Assembly (NCBI GenBank): GCA_933228895.1
Contig: OW121852.1
Span: forward strand, 104,863,544 to 104,927,543
From: Platycnemis pennipes
Taxonomy: Eukaryota > Arthropoda > Insecta > Odonata > Platycnemididae
Direction of reading: 5' to 3'
Length of the DNA: 64,000 nt
The notes beneath the pieces were generated by a model, which worked only from the letters and a program-made list of their open reading frames with translations, did not search any database and was not told where the DNA came from. Both the position numbers and the translations under genes were made by a program. Positions within the stretch are counted from its first letter, which is position 1, and each line of letters opens with the position of its first letter. Shown one piece after another: positions 22,132 to 34,425 of this stretch.

Positions 22132-22400
22132 GAGGGCGAAAATGTGATAGCAATTCTTCAAATGTTAGAGGTTACTATGTACAGCAGGACGCATTTAGAG
22201 ACGTTGGAGGGTTTAACGATGATGAGGACAACGTGGATAAGGATTCATTAACGTCCACACTCCTGAAGTCTCTCATCCCTGTTTTACCATTGCGTTCGTT
22301 ACTTATAGCGCTCTTTATCATTGGCGGAGTGATGAAAAAAGTAGCATCCTCAACCGCGTTCTCTGGCACTCACTGGGGAAGTTCGACTGAACTGAACTGA
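22132..22400 (+). CDS. Candidate exon of unknown protein (weak)
   Basis: After an acceptor-like TTTTACATTCCATTTAG, an open plus-strand frame runs to a stop at 22398-22400. It encodes an acidic, hydrophilic part (RDVGGFNDDEDNVDKDS) followed by a hydrophobic helix-like part (LIPVLPLRSLLIALFIIGG). Codon use looks less random than in neighbouring frames. No family was recognised. A donor could be GTAGCA after the hydrophobic part, or the frame may simply end at the stop. It is not part of the known NAB core. It could be a chance frame. Confidence 0.25.
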
Positions 22401-22860
22401 AAGGGGGTAGGGGGGGTGGAGGTTCGAACGCGGAGGGAAGAAGGGGTGCAGTCTCAAGGACGAATGCAAGAGCATTGAGGGCGTCGTGTCGCCTCCGCCC
22501 CACCCAGCTCTACTTCCTTCTCGGGGGCCGTCGACGCCGGGGTCCGTGGGGGCGGTGGGGACCTGGGGGTTGGCCAGGGTCCGGTGGTTTTGCCCCCGCC
22601 CCCGGACGGGGTGGGGTGAGAACGCATCCTCTGGTTTTGGCGAGTTTTTTTTTTTTTGCGTGTCTCCACCGTGTTTTGTTTTAATATTCCTCGCTCGATT
22701 CTCGCGGTGGGCATTTTTTTTCTTTCCCTTTTCGATCCAGCCTTTTCGACCACTCTCGTTACCTCTTGCGGCAGGCGCACCACTTGTCTGCGTTGGGATT
22801 ATAATTGCATTTATGTGTTGGTGTGTGTGCGTATTGTAGGGATTGGTTTTGTTTGGTGAA
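22401..22860. other. GC/CpG-rich block
   Basis: Very GC-rich, with G-runs at 22400-22420 and 22515-22620. It gives the longest open frame in the window (220 codons, minus) together with overlapping frames on both strands. None has a recognisable domain, so composition is the likely cause. Confidence 0.4.
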
Positions 22861-23334
22861 ATGCATCGCCAACGATCGGTTAATACCAGGTAGAGGCTCG
22901 TGTACCAAAATATTTTCCCCCGGGGTATGAAGTTGATGTGTCCACTGTCGTCAACGCTACTGGCGTGAATATCCGTGTTCAAAACCTGTAATGTTACCAT
23001 TGCTTGAGACAAACCTAGCTGACATTCTGTTGACCATTATTCAAATCCATACCCAACCTTCACTGCTAAAAGAATTTTGAATACTGAGGATGAAGGTTGC
23101 TGATATATTGTCTGTGGCCTTAGATAGGAAATGATTGAGCTACTAGCGTGCGAAAGAAATAATTTCCGGTAGTATTAACTTCTTTGTCACAGCCACATGT
23201 AAACCACTAGCACTTTTATGTCTTTGCATACTGAGTCCTTGGAAATGGAATCGTTAAACTCTTAAAACTTTCGTCTTTAAGCAACCCCATTCCTCCAAGA
23301 TTTTAGTCTTGGAATATGACCATCTTCTTGTTCA
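22861..23334. other. Non-coding stretch, nothing recognised
   Basis: No feature supported. Confidence 0.4.
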
Positions 23335-23700
23335 TCAGTGATATTTTTTTCTCTTAAGACTCCTCAGAACTTCTTCGCTTACCACTCGGCCTGTCCATTT
23401 CATCCAGAAGATTGATGAGGAAAACGTAGATCGACTGAAAAGCAGATCTCCCCAGAAATATGGTAGAAAAGAAAAGCCCGATGAAAACATTAAAAACCAC
23501 TGACGATATAACCTGACCGGGAACATATTGAGACATTAAAATTTCTTGAAGACATTTGTTCAGGTAAAGGAAAACGTGAAGAACGGTAAAGGAAGGCGTC
23601 ACTTCGGATGTATTGAATGTCAATGTGAGGAATTTAGATTACCAAAAGAATTGCCGAGTGGAGAGCTGCGTCAGATAGGTCTTAGGATCGAAGTCTTAGT
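23335..23700. mobile_element. LINE family A relics in opposite orientations
   Basis: About 23335-23405 reads on the minus strand as MKWTGRVVSEEVLRSL. From about 23406 to 23690 the plus strand has pieces such as GAACATATTGAGACAT, AAGAACGGTAAAGGAAGGCG (the GKNGKGRP region) and GAGCTGCGTCAGATAGG. It is probably an inverted rearrangement of one old element. Confidence 0.5.
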
Positions 23701-24435
23701 GATGACGAAACTTATCATAATGCCGCAATTGTTAATTGGTATCTCTTAGATGGGCAAAACTGTTCCAAAATGAAATCAAACGGAGAGGATCTATATTTAC
23801 GAATAGCTCGTGAGTGTTTTCAAACGAGTCCAAGTAAAAATCTCGATCGAGATCCATCAAATCGTTCCGGTCGCGACCATGAAGTTCACTTGTCACCGAT
23901 ATTTTCGTCCTAAGAGCTCGAGTTTTAGTTTCATCTTCGGCCCCCGGTTATTTTTTTCCTCCACGTGCGATGTTTTCCCTTGATCTATCGCTGAATTCAT
24001 CTCTCCTGACGGCCGCGGCCTTTTATGCCGTGAGTAACGTTGTGTCCAACGCTCTCTCGTCAATCCTGGATTTCGAGAGCGCCTTTTTGCTCGATCCCTC
24101 GTCTCGTCCGGGTTTCATCGATGAGTGCGCTTTTTCTCCCCTCGTCCCATCGAGTGCGCTATATCTTCCGATTTCCCACGACCTAAATACGGGCGGGGAA
24201 AAACTCAAGAGACGCGCGTTTGCCGCACTCTGACCAGATCGATGGGTACTCCTTGGAAACCTGTCCGAAGAGTTATTTCAATTAGAGTTAAACGTAGACG
24301 TGGCACGGAATTGATGTTCCTCAAGTGCATGTGTGTGTGTGTTTGTATATATATGGTAGAATGTTATTGATTGAATATTGATGTATGTATAAACATGTCA
24401 TGAGAATAGCCACAATCGTGGGCAATAAACAATGT
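23701..24435. other. CpG-rich block with an 87-codon open frame
   Basis: GC-rich from about 23830 to 24240. The plus-strand frame 23970-24233 is free of stops and has many small and aliphatic residues, but it matches nothing recognisable and another open frame overlaps it. A short TG/TA dinucleotide run is at 24330-24354. Confidence 0.35.
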
Positions 24436-24439
24436 TCAC

Positions 24440-24735
24440 AGGCATGAAAAATATATATCTACATCTATACAATTGATTGCCGAACTTACAGATTCAAAAT
24501 GTCCTTTTTTCCTCGTACTATTAGGGATATGAATAACGGTAAATATATCCAGTACGAGTGTAGCAATGGATAACATTGGCGGCTGCATGTTGGTATAAGG
24601 ACTTATAGCTAACCCAACTAACGGCATGTTTTTACATGTATGTTTTGCTATTTTTATCTTTTTTTAAATAACGTAGTTTTGAACAGTACCTATACAAGTA
24701 CTAGTCCTTTTTTATGCATGATATGTAATGTTTAG
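24440..24735 (+). mobile_element. LINE family B subfamily I 3' UTR, left arm of an inverted pair
   Basis: Reverse complement of the element that follows: TTGCCGAACTTACAGATTC, CCTCGTACTATTAGGGATATG, GTCCTTTTTTATGCATG. It therefore lies in plus orientation, ending where the next copy begins. Confidence 0.8.
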
Positions 24736-24739
24736 TGAA

Positions 24740-25265
24740 TAATCTCTACATATCATGCATAAAAAAGGAATAGTATTAATATACTAGTCAGAACTTCACT
24801 GTTTAAAAAAGATCGAAATTGCAAAGCAAGCATGCAAAAACATTCAGTTAGTAGGGTAAGCTTTAAGTACTCTTACCAACATGCAGCTACCAATGCTATC
24901 CATTGATACCCTCCGATTGGACATATTTACCGTTATTCGTATTTCGGATTGTACGAGAGAAAAAGGACATTTTAAATCTATCAGTTCGGCAATCAATTTC
25001 TCTAATTTTATGATTATGGTCCAGTCTGCCATAGTAAGTTGGGATTCGTAAAATATTTTTAACATGATCACTGAAAATATTGTCTTGGAATTTATTTAAG
25101 AGATTAAGTCTAAATTTCAACCTGCGATCTGACAATGATTCCCAATTTAATTAATTTAATAGACTGGTTACGCTAATATAATTATCGTATCGTCCCTTTA
25201 CAAATCCTACCGATCTTCGCTGCGCACGTTCAAGTTCATTATTTGGACCGATTTCGTAGTCCTCC
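24740..25265 (-). mobile_element. LINE family B subfamily I, right arm of the inverted pair
   Basis: Continues from the 3' UTR (CATATCATGCATAAAAAAGG) into a minus-strand C-terminal frame with SDRRLKFRLNLLNKFQ and GRLDHNHKIREIDCRTD. The homologous arms (24465-24727 and 24745-25010) face each other and could form a hairpin of about 250 bp. Confidence 0.85.
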
Positions 25266-25628
25266 ATATGTACCTGACGAGAAAAAATGATGAGTAGAGG
25301 AATGCTCCTTCCTCTTGTTGTTGTGTAAGGTGGCGGTGGCTATTGATAATTCTAACTTTTACGCGTTTTTTTTTTGCCTTATGTATATATTTTTCACGAT
25401 ATATATGTGGTTGTAATCATGTCTATTGTATTGCGATATCTTTTAAATTTTAGTCTTTTTAAATACTTAACGGTTTCATGCGTGACGTCGCGGAAGAAAT
25501 AGATTTTGTCGTCCTCCATAGTTGGGTCGGTGAAGGGAACGGTAACTCAAAGGGCACTGGTTCGAATCACGTCCCTGTGTTTTTGTTTTTCTCATTTTTA
25601 AGTGGTGGTATAGCCTATAACCGTGTCA
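25266..25628. other. AT-rich stretch with possible SINE head
   Basis: At about 25520-25580 the plus strand has CAAAGGGCACTGGTTCGAATCACG, with a B-box-like GGTTCGAATCA, followed by a T-rich run. It is a likely SINE fragment; the A box is unclear. Confidence 0.35.
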
Positions 25629-25870
25629 TCATCATCGCGTGTCATTAATCCTGAGATTACTCGGTGCTCCTATTGGCTGATCCTTTCATATATTTTATAC
25701 GAGGCTTTGCATTACCATTCTTCCCGCCTAAAAAACACTGTCTTCTTCAGACTATTATAATGGCATAAAGTGGTAAAATTAGGTTATCCGGTTTTCTCTA
25801 TAAAATTTGCGTTCTTCCATTCTACTGAGGACTTATTAATTTTCTTGCCGTTTCGGCTCTTATCGTCGTA
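25629..25870 (-). mobile_element. LINE family A relic
   Basis: Starts with CATCATCATCGCGTGTCATT and follows the family A 3' UTR and C-terminus in minus orientation (TATACGAGGCTTTGCATTACC, ATTCTTCCCGCC). Heavily diverged. Confidence 0.55.
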
Positions 25871-28107
25871 ATCCGTGTGATTTCGATGTCAGTGGCTACA
25901 ATATCGCTCGATATCCAACGAATCGTCCTTTAACACGCGCCCATATTCGTCGCGTGGATCCCAGTGCAACATTTCGTGGTCGACTGCGAAATCGTCAAGT
26001 CATCTGTCCAGAGTCCCTTACCTCCCCCCACGAAAACCATGAGTTTTGCTACCCCTATAGGTCGTTGTGTTTCTGTAAAAATGCAAGGGTCTTTAGGTGG
26101 GGATCTGTTTTGTCTTCATTGTCCATGAACGCTAGTTGTTTAAGTGGGGCGATGTAATGGCTACCTTTCAACGCGTGGATGCCGTTCTCCGCTCGTATGA
26201 TTAACGGAGCGATGGAGAAAAATCAGCGGATAAGTACATCTCTTCACGACGTGTCCTTTTGACTTCTCTTTTATAACTTCACTCGGTATAATTCCTCCGG
26301 GAGTCGATGGAAAAAATGGTAAACGTCATGAGAGTAGGGGTGGCATTTTTTCCACCCGGTGCTAATGGTTAAAATGACGTTATAACGAGCGGGTTATCAT
26401 TAACGCAAAAATCCGTCTGTCATTGGTGAAAATGAGTGGACGTTCTTTGCAATTTCATAACTGCGAACATAATGGAGGATTTCCAATTTTTTTTGTTTTT
26501 TTATTGTTCAGAAATTTTGGCGATCCCGAAAGGGACTGTGGACTAAAATAATGTTTGCTGTTCGTTTGTTGCCGTTCGGAAATTTGCGCAGTAGAAGGAG
26601 ACTTCGTGTGAGCTCCTAACTTAAGAAAACGTATCTGCATTGAGCCATTCTGGTTTCTCAGGGTCTTAGGGTATTTTGAATACCTGTTTATGGACAGAAA
26701 TATGAGAACATTCACCAATCCGAAACCAGTTTTTCGGTTCCTCATTGTTTTGAAGAGCCTCCGTGAAACTCCCGCCTACTCCTGGGAGTGTTATTGGTCC
26801 AAAAAAGGAGTGTTGGCTGGAATAAGTGGAGATTGATTACCTATGGTCACAAGTGTTGAAAGCAGCATAAAACAATCTGTTTATTTTGTATTAAATAATG
26901 CCGTCCTTCTAATATTGGATAATCAAGGCTCAAGTTATTCATTGCCAGTGATGCAAATTTCTACGACTAAGCGGCAATTCGATCCATGTTTTGCTTTACA
27001 AATATTTCAAGTGTCTCTTTGAATGAAAATGAGCAGGACGTCCTTTACATCAAGTGCTGGAATCAGTTGTGGAATTAGGTTTTAAGGATTGCAGTTGTTA
27101 AGGTTAAATCACTGCCTCTTACTTGCCTTAATCCTAAGCGTAATTCTTGGACAAACTCATTCAAACCCGCAACCTATGGGTGGTCGGACATCGCGGACAT
27201 GACTACTGTGTACGACTTGTGGTCGATTCGAAGTAGGTATATTTTAGATTCCTTTTTCCAAATCACCCAGGACAGCTAGAAATTTAACGCTTTGTCCGAA
27301 GTTTGATTGGAATAGTTCCCTTATCTGCCTCTTTTTAATTCGCTCAATATGCAAATGAATGTTTACAATGACTCAAATCTCATGTATTGATAAAGTATAG
27401 AATGCTTTACAACAAATTCCGGATCAATTTTACCGTGATGACTTTTTTTCGGGTGGTGTGGAAAGAGTAGTATGGGAATTTATAAAACAAAACTCGGCTC
27501 TATTATCTCAGTTTTCTCGTGTTGAGTTTTAGAACGCGGTTTAAGAAGCCGTAATCACGGAGCGGTCCAGCACCGCGCGAGCATAATTCTAAGGGGCGGT
27601 CTTAAGCAACTTGGCGCCTCACTCGGGGTTTCTTAGACATTGAAGACGACATGACAACCACCTCCCCCATCCGCCTCTCCCCAGAGACGTAAGGAGACTA
27701 TCTTCGCGTGTCGTAACAACGACGTGGGTCCCTGGGAGGAGGGAAATATGGAAGGGAGATTTTTTTTCTGGCACCCGGACAGACGAACGGTCGACTCTGT
27801 CTTCTTCGGAAAATATTTGGCTCCTTGCCGTTTTAAAAGGTTCTCTGTTATGTTGGCATACTGTTTTCTTCACCTCCTCTCTTTGATTTTTTATCCCCTT
27901 TAACCCTCGTCCTTTGTTGCTGTAACATCTCACGCACGGGAATACTTCCTCCCATGCGAATGCTTCTGAACCGTATTTAGAAGATATCACTAAAAGGAGC
28001 CACTCCAGTTGTGTAACGTTCTGGTACTAAATTGTTAGAGTGCTTGATTCAGGACAATACGCTGACAATATCGCGTATCGCGATGAATGAAAATTGAATG
28101 AAGGCAA
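25871..28107. other. Non-coding stretch including a GC-richer block
   Basis: Mostly mixed or AT-rich. 27535-27960 is GC-richer with CpGs and carries a 123-codon minus-strand frame (27619-27990) without a recognisable domain. No repeat family from the rest of the window was seen. Confidence 0.4.
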
Positions 28108-28668
28108 CTGCCCCTCAGGATTTGCAATGGGGGCGTTTACTCGGAACCGAAATCGCAATTTTGTACACGAAATCGTTAGATGGAAACGAAAAACGAATTT
28201 TAGTGAAAAAATTAATCTTCTAACCACAACCATTCACTCATAGATCAAAAATTAAAATAAGCAAAAGGTGACGCCCACCGAAAATGCTGCTGTGATAACA
28301 TTGACGTCATTTTCCTCCCGTCCTTGACTGCTTTCAGGGGAGGGGGAAGGGAGTGGAGGGGGGTTCTCGGAAGGTCTGCTCGCACAGATGCTGTCGAAAT
28401 AGCTCCCATTGGCCGAGTCAGCTGCGTCCCCCCCTTTGCGATAAGGCGAAGTAGCTTCGCGGGCTCAGTTGTGATTGGACGAAGTAGATATACGTCAGAG
28501 GTTGCACCACACCCACTTTTCCGAAAGGGTTAAAAACATCAGTTTTTGCCGCTTATAACTCGGGAAATAATTGTCGGCTCAGAAAACGGAAAAATACGGG
28601 TCCTTTTATTTTACAAACTCTATCAGATTCGGCAATAAAAAAAATATGGTAAACGACGCCATTGTCCA
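28108..28668 (-). repeat. Interspersed repeat family F, copy 3 (inverted)
   Basis: The reverse complement matches copies 1 and 2 in order: TTTACCATATTTTTTTTATTG, GAGTTATAAGCGGC, TTTCGGAAAAGTGGG, GTCCAATCACAACTGAG, TCGGTGGGCGTCACCTTTTG and GAGTAAACGCCCCCATTGC. It is more diverged than copies 1 and 2 are from each other and lacks the hAT-like insertion. Confidence 0.85.
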
Positions 28669-29324
28669 ACTCCGGACTCCCTTTCGTCTACACCTGATTG
28701 CCTCGCTGCGAGCAACCGTAAGGGTAGGGCAGGGGGTCGTAGGTCACCAGTCATAAAGTTGATAAACGTTAGCTTAAAAAATGAAAAAAAAAACTTTGAG
28801 AAATAATAATAAGGAGTGATTTGTACAGCTTTAAATCAGGCTTCGCTAGAGTTATAGTCTTGTATTGTGCCTGGAAGAACCAATGATTACATCTCTGGGT
28901 ACATTCGTAGAAAACAAAGGAGGATGTAGAAGAGAAGACTTTTGTAAACATGAAGAAGTTAGTGGATAGAAGATAGTAGAACGTACTTACTTATTTGTCA
29001 CATTTGCTGTGACTCGTGATTGGTGTTAAAGTGCATTGCTAACGGTGGAGCAACAATTTATTTTGGTCCATCTTGGTCTTAAATCATATCCTACGAGTCT
29101 CGCGATGACAGCTTAAGCTTTGGCGTTCGTTCGTGAAATACGTTAACCATAGTGCATGTTGCAACTGTGATGGAGATTGGAAGTTTATTTTTATTACGAC
29201 CCATGGGAAGCCTTAGCGGAAAATTTTCACCAAGATAGATGTATTTTAATTGTTATTCTGGACTAAACGTGAAACTAAAAACTTGGAATATATCACAGCG
29301 TCAAACCATCGATATTTATCATAT
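28669..29324. other. Non-coding stretch with a LINE family A fragment
   Basis: At 28905-28985 the plus strand reads GAAGAGAAGACTTTTGTAAACATGAAGAAG, a KDV-EEK-FVNMKKLVDRR-like piece of family A. The rest is unremarkable. Confidence 0.45.
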
Positions 29325-29385
29325 ACGCACTGCCCTGTAAGCTACCAAAAAGATTCGTGGCAGGGGGGCATCACAAAACATTTTT
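29325..29385 (-). repeat. LINE family B 3'-end fragment
   Basis: CGCACTGCCCTGTAAGCTACC, then CGTGGCAGGGGGGCATCAC, is a diverged family B terminus. Confidence 0.6.
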
Positions 29386-29809
29386 ATATGCTTGCGTCAA
29401 AGACAAATATTACTCTGTTATACTTGACTCTAGTGCATTCTATTTTTTTTATTGAAAATATCCCTGTGTTCTTCTGAAAACATATCAATTATTAAACTCC
29501 TGTATCACGTTCGGGAGATGTACGTGGGTATGGAGTGTAATGTATTGTGACGTTTCGAGAGATCTGTTGTAATCGTAGTCATGAGTGATATCAGGAGTTT
29601 GATGATATGGATTCGTTTTAAGACTCCTCTGTGTTTAGCTTTCCGCTCGGCTGCCAGTTTGCTTTGGCAAGTCTCCACTTTCGCATATGTCAATGTCGAG
29701 GTCAAATATTTCATTACAGAACTTTTTCGGTTGTTGCTACCTGCAGCGTCTCCTACCGTCATTCTCTGCTGGTAGTTTTTCTCTCCCGTATGTCGCAATC
29801 ATCAAGTAA
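29386..29809. other. AT-rich stretch with possible PLE trace
   Basis: GACGTTTCGAGAGATCTGTTG at about 29550 resembles a PLE terminal GAAACGTC segment on the minus strand, without the other hammerhead parts. Nothing firm. Confidence 0.25.
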
Positions 29810-30065
29810 GTTGTGTTTTTCTCAGATTTCTTTCTTGCCCCTCTTTTTGCCGCGCCTCCTTGGCGATTTGTTCCATTCCGTCCATTTAATCTTCATCATT
29901 CCTCTGTATCACCACATGTCCATCTCTCCCAATCTCCTCTTTTTTGCCGTGTTCACTAACGATGCCCCCCTTCTTCTTGTAAGGGAGTGCTGCAGAAAGA
30001 AGTGCTTCACGGGTATTTTTCAAGTTCTTCCTCACTTCCAAGTTTGCGCTTTTAGCGATCATTAG
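29810..30065 (-). mobile_element. LINE family A relic
   Basis: TTCCGTCCATTTAATCTTCATCATTCC then TCACCACATGTCC corresponds to the MWCYRRMMKTKMD region on the minus strand. CAAGTTCTTCCTCACTTCCAAG matches the EVRKHF region. Many breaks. Confidence 0.55.
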
Positions 30066-30299
30066 ACGTTTCATCCGAGAGGGGAGTTGAAAAAGCTGAA
30101 ACAGCAAAAGTTGTCGACGAACTTTTGGGGTCGTAAAAAAATAGTATAATAATGCGTGTGTACTCCAATTCTGAGGTATTTGTGCATCCTGTTCTCATTT
30201 GGTCAAAGCCACTACCACTCGAAAGGCTCTCGAGGAAAAGTTGGTAAGCAAATTTCAGGCTCAATTAGTGGTTGGGGTAGGAAGTATGAGATTATTTGT
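30066..30299. other. Spacer, nothing recognised
   Basis: No feature supported. Confidence 0.3.
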
Positions 30300-30685
30300 G
30301 AAGCTACGATTGCAAGCCACCGCGAGGGTTTGTGGCAGGGGATGAAGATCACCAAGCATGCACTAAAAACATGCAAACATGCTACTATAGGGTCTCAGAC
30401 AACTAGACTTTTAGTATCTACATAGTGATAAGGGATTGGTTGTTAATACATGCTTCATGCACTACAGACTACTCTAAAATATTTCCCCTACCTATCCCTT
30501 TGATATGCTGCCTATTCTGTTCTCTTATAGTACGGGGGAAAAATGACGTTTTGAATCTATCAGTACGACAATCTATCTCTCTAATCATATTTATCTGGTC
30601 GAATCTAGCATAATACGCTGGTGTTTTTAATGTATGCCTAACATCTTCAGTAAAGTTATCCGATTTATCCGATTCCTGAGATGTG
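30300..30685 (-). mobile_element. LINE family B, subfamily II, 3' portion
   Basis: Terminus GCAAGCCACCGCGAGGGTTTGTGGC, then the subfamily II 3' UTR (CATGCAAACATGC, ATGCTTCATGCACTACAGAC), then the end of the C-terminal frame (CATCTTCAGTAAAG). The RT frame is lost beyond this. Confidence 0.8.
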
Positions 30686-31510
30686 GTTAAGACCGTGGAT
30701 ATTAAATTATTCCAGAAAATTGACGGGCAAACTTTCCACGGACATCCAAAGTCATGTTGAAAACAAATACCTTAAAAGGGATCCTGATTTGTCAGGATGT
30801 ATTTGAAACTATTGGTCAGTGACAAAATCACAAAAATATTTAAAATATATGGATATGTCCCAGGACAAAAATGGTAATGAACATGAAAAATAATCTGTGG
30901 ATATTTATCAAAAAATGGAAAAATGAAGAGAAACGTGATTTAAGATGCTTCACCGCTGTTCAATGTATGCCTTCTTGGTGAAAATTATATATGTATTGAA
31001 TTCTACCGTTCTGAATGTAGGTAGACATTCCGCTCGTGACTGGAGTTTAGCAGATGTTGGATTAAGTTTACTCATTTAATGTCAAATATCTGTATGTATA
31101 TCACATTCTATCCTGCAGTTCAGCAGAAAAGAGTTTTAATATTATTTCTATATCATCATCTCATCCACCTTAGATCTTTGCAAAAGATTTAGCCTGTATT
31201 TCGAGCTGTGATCTAATCTTTACCAGCCTAATTTTTCCGACAATTCTTCTGACAATTTCTACACGCTTATCTTGTGGTGCATTGATGATGAATTTGAGGA
31301 TCAGAACAGCCAACCGGCTTACAATCCGAAGGTTGTCAGTTCGAAACCCGAATCCGACATTGTGCTATATTTGCCTTAGAATCAGGATAATGTTTCAATT
31401 AGGTTGTATGTTTCGATGTAACCTTGGCATGTTGGTGCACCTTGAAAAACTTGATTCCGTCCGAATCTCGGGTTTGAAATGTTCCTCCGTTTTCCACTAT
31501 TGCAATCGAG
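30686..31510. other. AT-rich stretch with a tRNA-like trace
   Basis: At 31295-31360, CAGCCAACCGGCTTACAATCC then GTTGTCAGTTCGAAACCCGA looks like a decayed tRNA-derived head. The rest is unrecognised. Confidence 0.3.
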
Positions 31511-31990
31511 AGAAACTGGAAGACTTCCGCAGGTGACTCCGGCGTACGCCAGTGGATCTTCTCCGCCCTCTAGCGCTTTTCCCGCGCTGTGGCGTGGTCA
31601 ATTCGACTTATCGAAGAGTCGCGTCCGGTGCCCGCCCCTCCTGCCGCCGGCGACTGGCGAGCCCCCGCGTACATAATTCGGTGGTCGTCTGATCAGCTCG
31701 GGTTTTTCTTACGAGGTGCGCCGGGTGAAAAAATTGCGAATCGCGCCGCGAGGGTTTCTTCCTGCGGTGGGAAAAGGCGGAGTTGGTGAAGTCTCGGGAG
31801 GGTGAGAGGGAGACGGACTACTTCCCCTCTTTTTCCTCATCCCCATCACTCTCCTCCGGTCTCGTCTTTCCCGCCGGAGCACTTCTTCATGCGAGAACGC
31901 CTCGGACGTGTTGCGTTGATGTCCTTATTTTTTCATTCCACCTCCGCGATCTCGTAAAAGTTTCGTAATTATTCTTTTGTCGTGTTTTTA
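31511..31990. other. GC/CpG-rich block
   Basis: CpG-dense from 31540 to 31780, then pyrimidine-rich. It is one of the clearest island-like segments upstream of nab, but no TATA, initiator or coding evidence is decisive. Confidence 0.4.
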
Positions 31991-34335
31991 ATCCGTCCAC
32001 CTCCCCTTACTCTTCTCAGTTTTTATTGCTCGAGTTTCCAGACCGTCGGTGGGGATGAATCTTTCAGTTTCCGCTATCGCCCAACCCTCTCCCTCACGGG
32101 CTCAACCATTGTGTTCTCTCTATTCCTCATCATTCCATTGACTTCCTCGAGGGCTTGGTAATTCGTTCGCATTTGCAAACTAATTTCAGCCCTATGTTGA
32201 TTTATTGTGCAATCGTAAGCGGTCGATCTAGTCACGGCTTTTTAAGTATTCGGATGGATTGAGCTTCGACTGAAATTACCCCTAGAGTCTTTCATTTTTT
32301 TGTATTTATGGTGGCAATTGTGTTATTATTCTGCTTATACTCGCGCGAAAATTCATCGTTCTCTCGCATTTCCCCGCTCCTGGGGTTTATAACTGCAATG
32401 TGGAGGTTTCGTATGCGACTCTCTTTCTCCAGCGAGCTATCCGATTGGAGCATATATACAGTTTTTTCTCTGCTGACGGCATCTTTGCGTCGGCTTACGC
32501 TGTGGTTTTTTGCTTTAGGTTATTGGAATAGAAAAGTTGGGTTGATGCTAGAATATGGCGAAAGATTCGCTGCCATAATTTTATTCCCGATTATCTGAAG
32601 AGTTAAGGTAATAAAACATTCCATTTTTTTCTGATGTCCAAAGCCCATTTGACGAGATCGCTCCATGAACCTAACTATCGAATTGCTGGCTGTGTTGAAT
32701 AAGCGGAGTTGAAATTTAACGATTTCCTTGCTTAATTATGATGTGAGTTTGCAAATTGGGATGGCTGTAATAGCTTTCCAATATCCACAGGCATGAGCTA
32801 CTCTCATAACGAGCTATCATTAAATTGAAATAATGAAATAATATTTTAACCGTTCTCCGAAAAAATGTAGGTTACCTTGAATTACCAACACGGCTTAGGC
32901 AACATTTTGAAAAACTGCTCCTTTTCACGTTTTTGAAGTCGAAGTTGTTTGCTTGTGATACGTTTGGGATAATCACAAAAACTGAATAATTATAAGAATT
33001 AGAAATTAATAATAATGGTGGATGTTTGCGGTTGTCAGTGCGAAACGTTAAGGGTAATAACAGTTAAAGATAACAAATTCCATTGCTCTCATTTATACGA
33101 AAAACAATCGGGATAAGCGTTTCGTGAAATATTTTAGCACTATAAATTCTGGAACTTTTTGAACTAAATGCAAATACTTGCTATTAAGACATTCCTACTA
33201 CTGTAGCTATGCCTTCGCGACTTTAGTTATGATTTTTCTTTTATCAAGTATTTTTTGGTGGGAAGTCAGGCTCTGAAATCTATCCTTAGCTCAAGGTGTG
33301 TATCAAGTTATCTTCTCTTATTTTATCTGCGATGTATAATCTGCTGATATTGCGTGGAAGCTTTGGAAATTCTTCGCGTTTTGGCATTTCCAAAATTTTT
33401 ATGACAATCATTGGTGTGTGACCTTATGGTCACTGACAGCATTTCATATTTTCAATATAATTAATGCTACATTTCTTCTAAAGATTTTACAGAAAGCCTT
33501 TTCCTTCACACTGTCGTCTCCTGCAGCCCTTGTAGTTTCTTCTACGTTCATCTGATGTCGTGTGATGCGTGTGAAGATTTTTGCGCCATTTTCGTATTTT
33601 GTTTCGTCTTATTCCACCCTTGGCCCGAAGAACTTATTTCCACTCACCGAAAACCCAAGACGGCGACTCCTTTCCCTAGCGAGTCGTTTTTTATTCGTGG
33701 ACGATAGAGCTTCACACTGAGCAACTTTATTTACTTGGCCTTTTGTTTATTTTATAGTACATTACTTGAAAGAAGTGAAGGCTATACTCTGATTTTATTC
33801 GTTCTGAGTGAATATCCATGGTAAATCTTCGCCCGGAACCAGTGACTGTTCTTCGGACGGTAAAAGCATCTAAGCGCGTGCCGCTCATTAGGAACTCTTG
33901 AAAACTGGTTGACGTGTCATCCCAAGGCGTTGGGCGGGAAACGTATCCTTAGGGATAAACCTAACGCTTCCCCTTCCGATAGGAATGAAACTGAACCAAA
34001 CCTGACGACCTTTTTGCACAGGTGTTGCATCAATCGCGCAGAAAAATGATGATATTAGAGTACCCATTTCGGATATGAACGTTATACTATTTCTCATCAG
34101 ATCGGATGGAACTATATTTTCTGCTCACTGTTTCAGCGCGTGCGTAAACTCTTACGTTTGCTGTTTGCTCGAATTAGAGCGCATTCCATTTTACACACAT
34201 AATAGGGGAACATTTTTAACGGGACTATTACCTATGCTCGGCACAATTATTACGGCGTTTTATTGTAAATATATTTATCCGTTAAATTGTGACGATTATA
34301 ATACGGTGTTATCCAAGGTCCTATTGACGACAATG
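31991..34335. other. AT-rich stretch, nothing recognised
   Basis: No repeats shared with the rest of the window and no convincing exon. The plus-strand frame 34075-34383 runs into a SINE and is not a gene. Confidence 0.4.
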
Positions 34336-34425
34336 ACAAAATTCATGCCCGAGGCGTTATTCGAACCCGCGATCTTTGGTTGACGAAGACTTTGGGTTGG
34401 ACGACCTACCTACTACGGCCGGTTG
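34336..34425 (-). mobile_element. tRNA-like SINE head, family S2
   Basis: The minus strand begins CCGGCCGTAGTAGGTAGGTC and carries GATCGCGGGTTCGAATAACG (B box). Similar heads with a GCCGGCCGCG-type start are at 48185-48280 and 51270-51465. No clear body. Confidence 0.55.

Noticed and set aside
22350..23012. 220-codon open frame on the minus strand
   Set aside because: Longest frame in the window, but it lies mostly in GC-rich, G-run sequence with open frames on both strands, has low-complexity composition and no recognisable domain.
34075..34383. 102-codon plus-strand frame with hydrophobic stretches
   Set aside because: Its end runs into a tRNA-derived SINE; no homologue recognised and surrounding sequence is AT-rich intergenic type.
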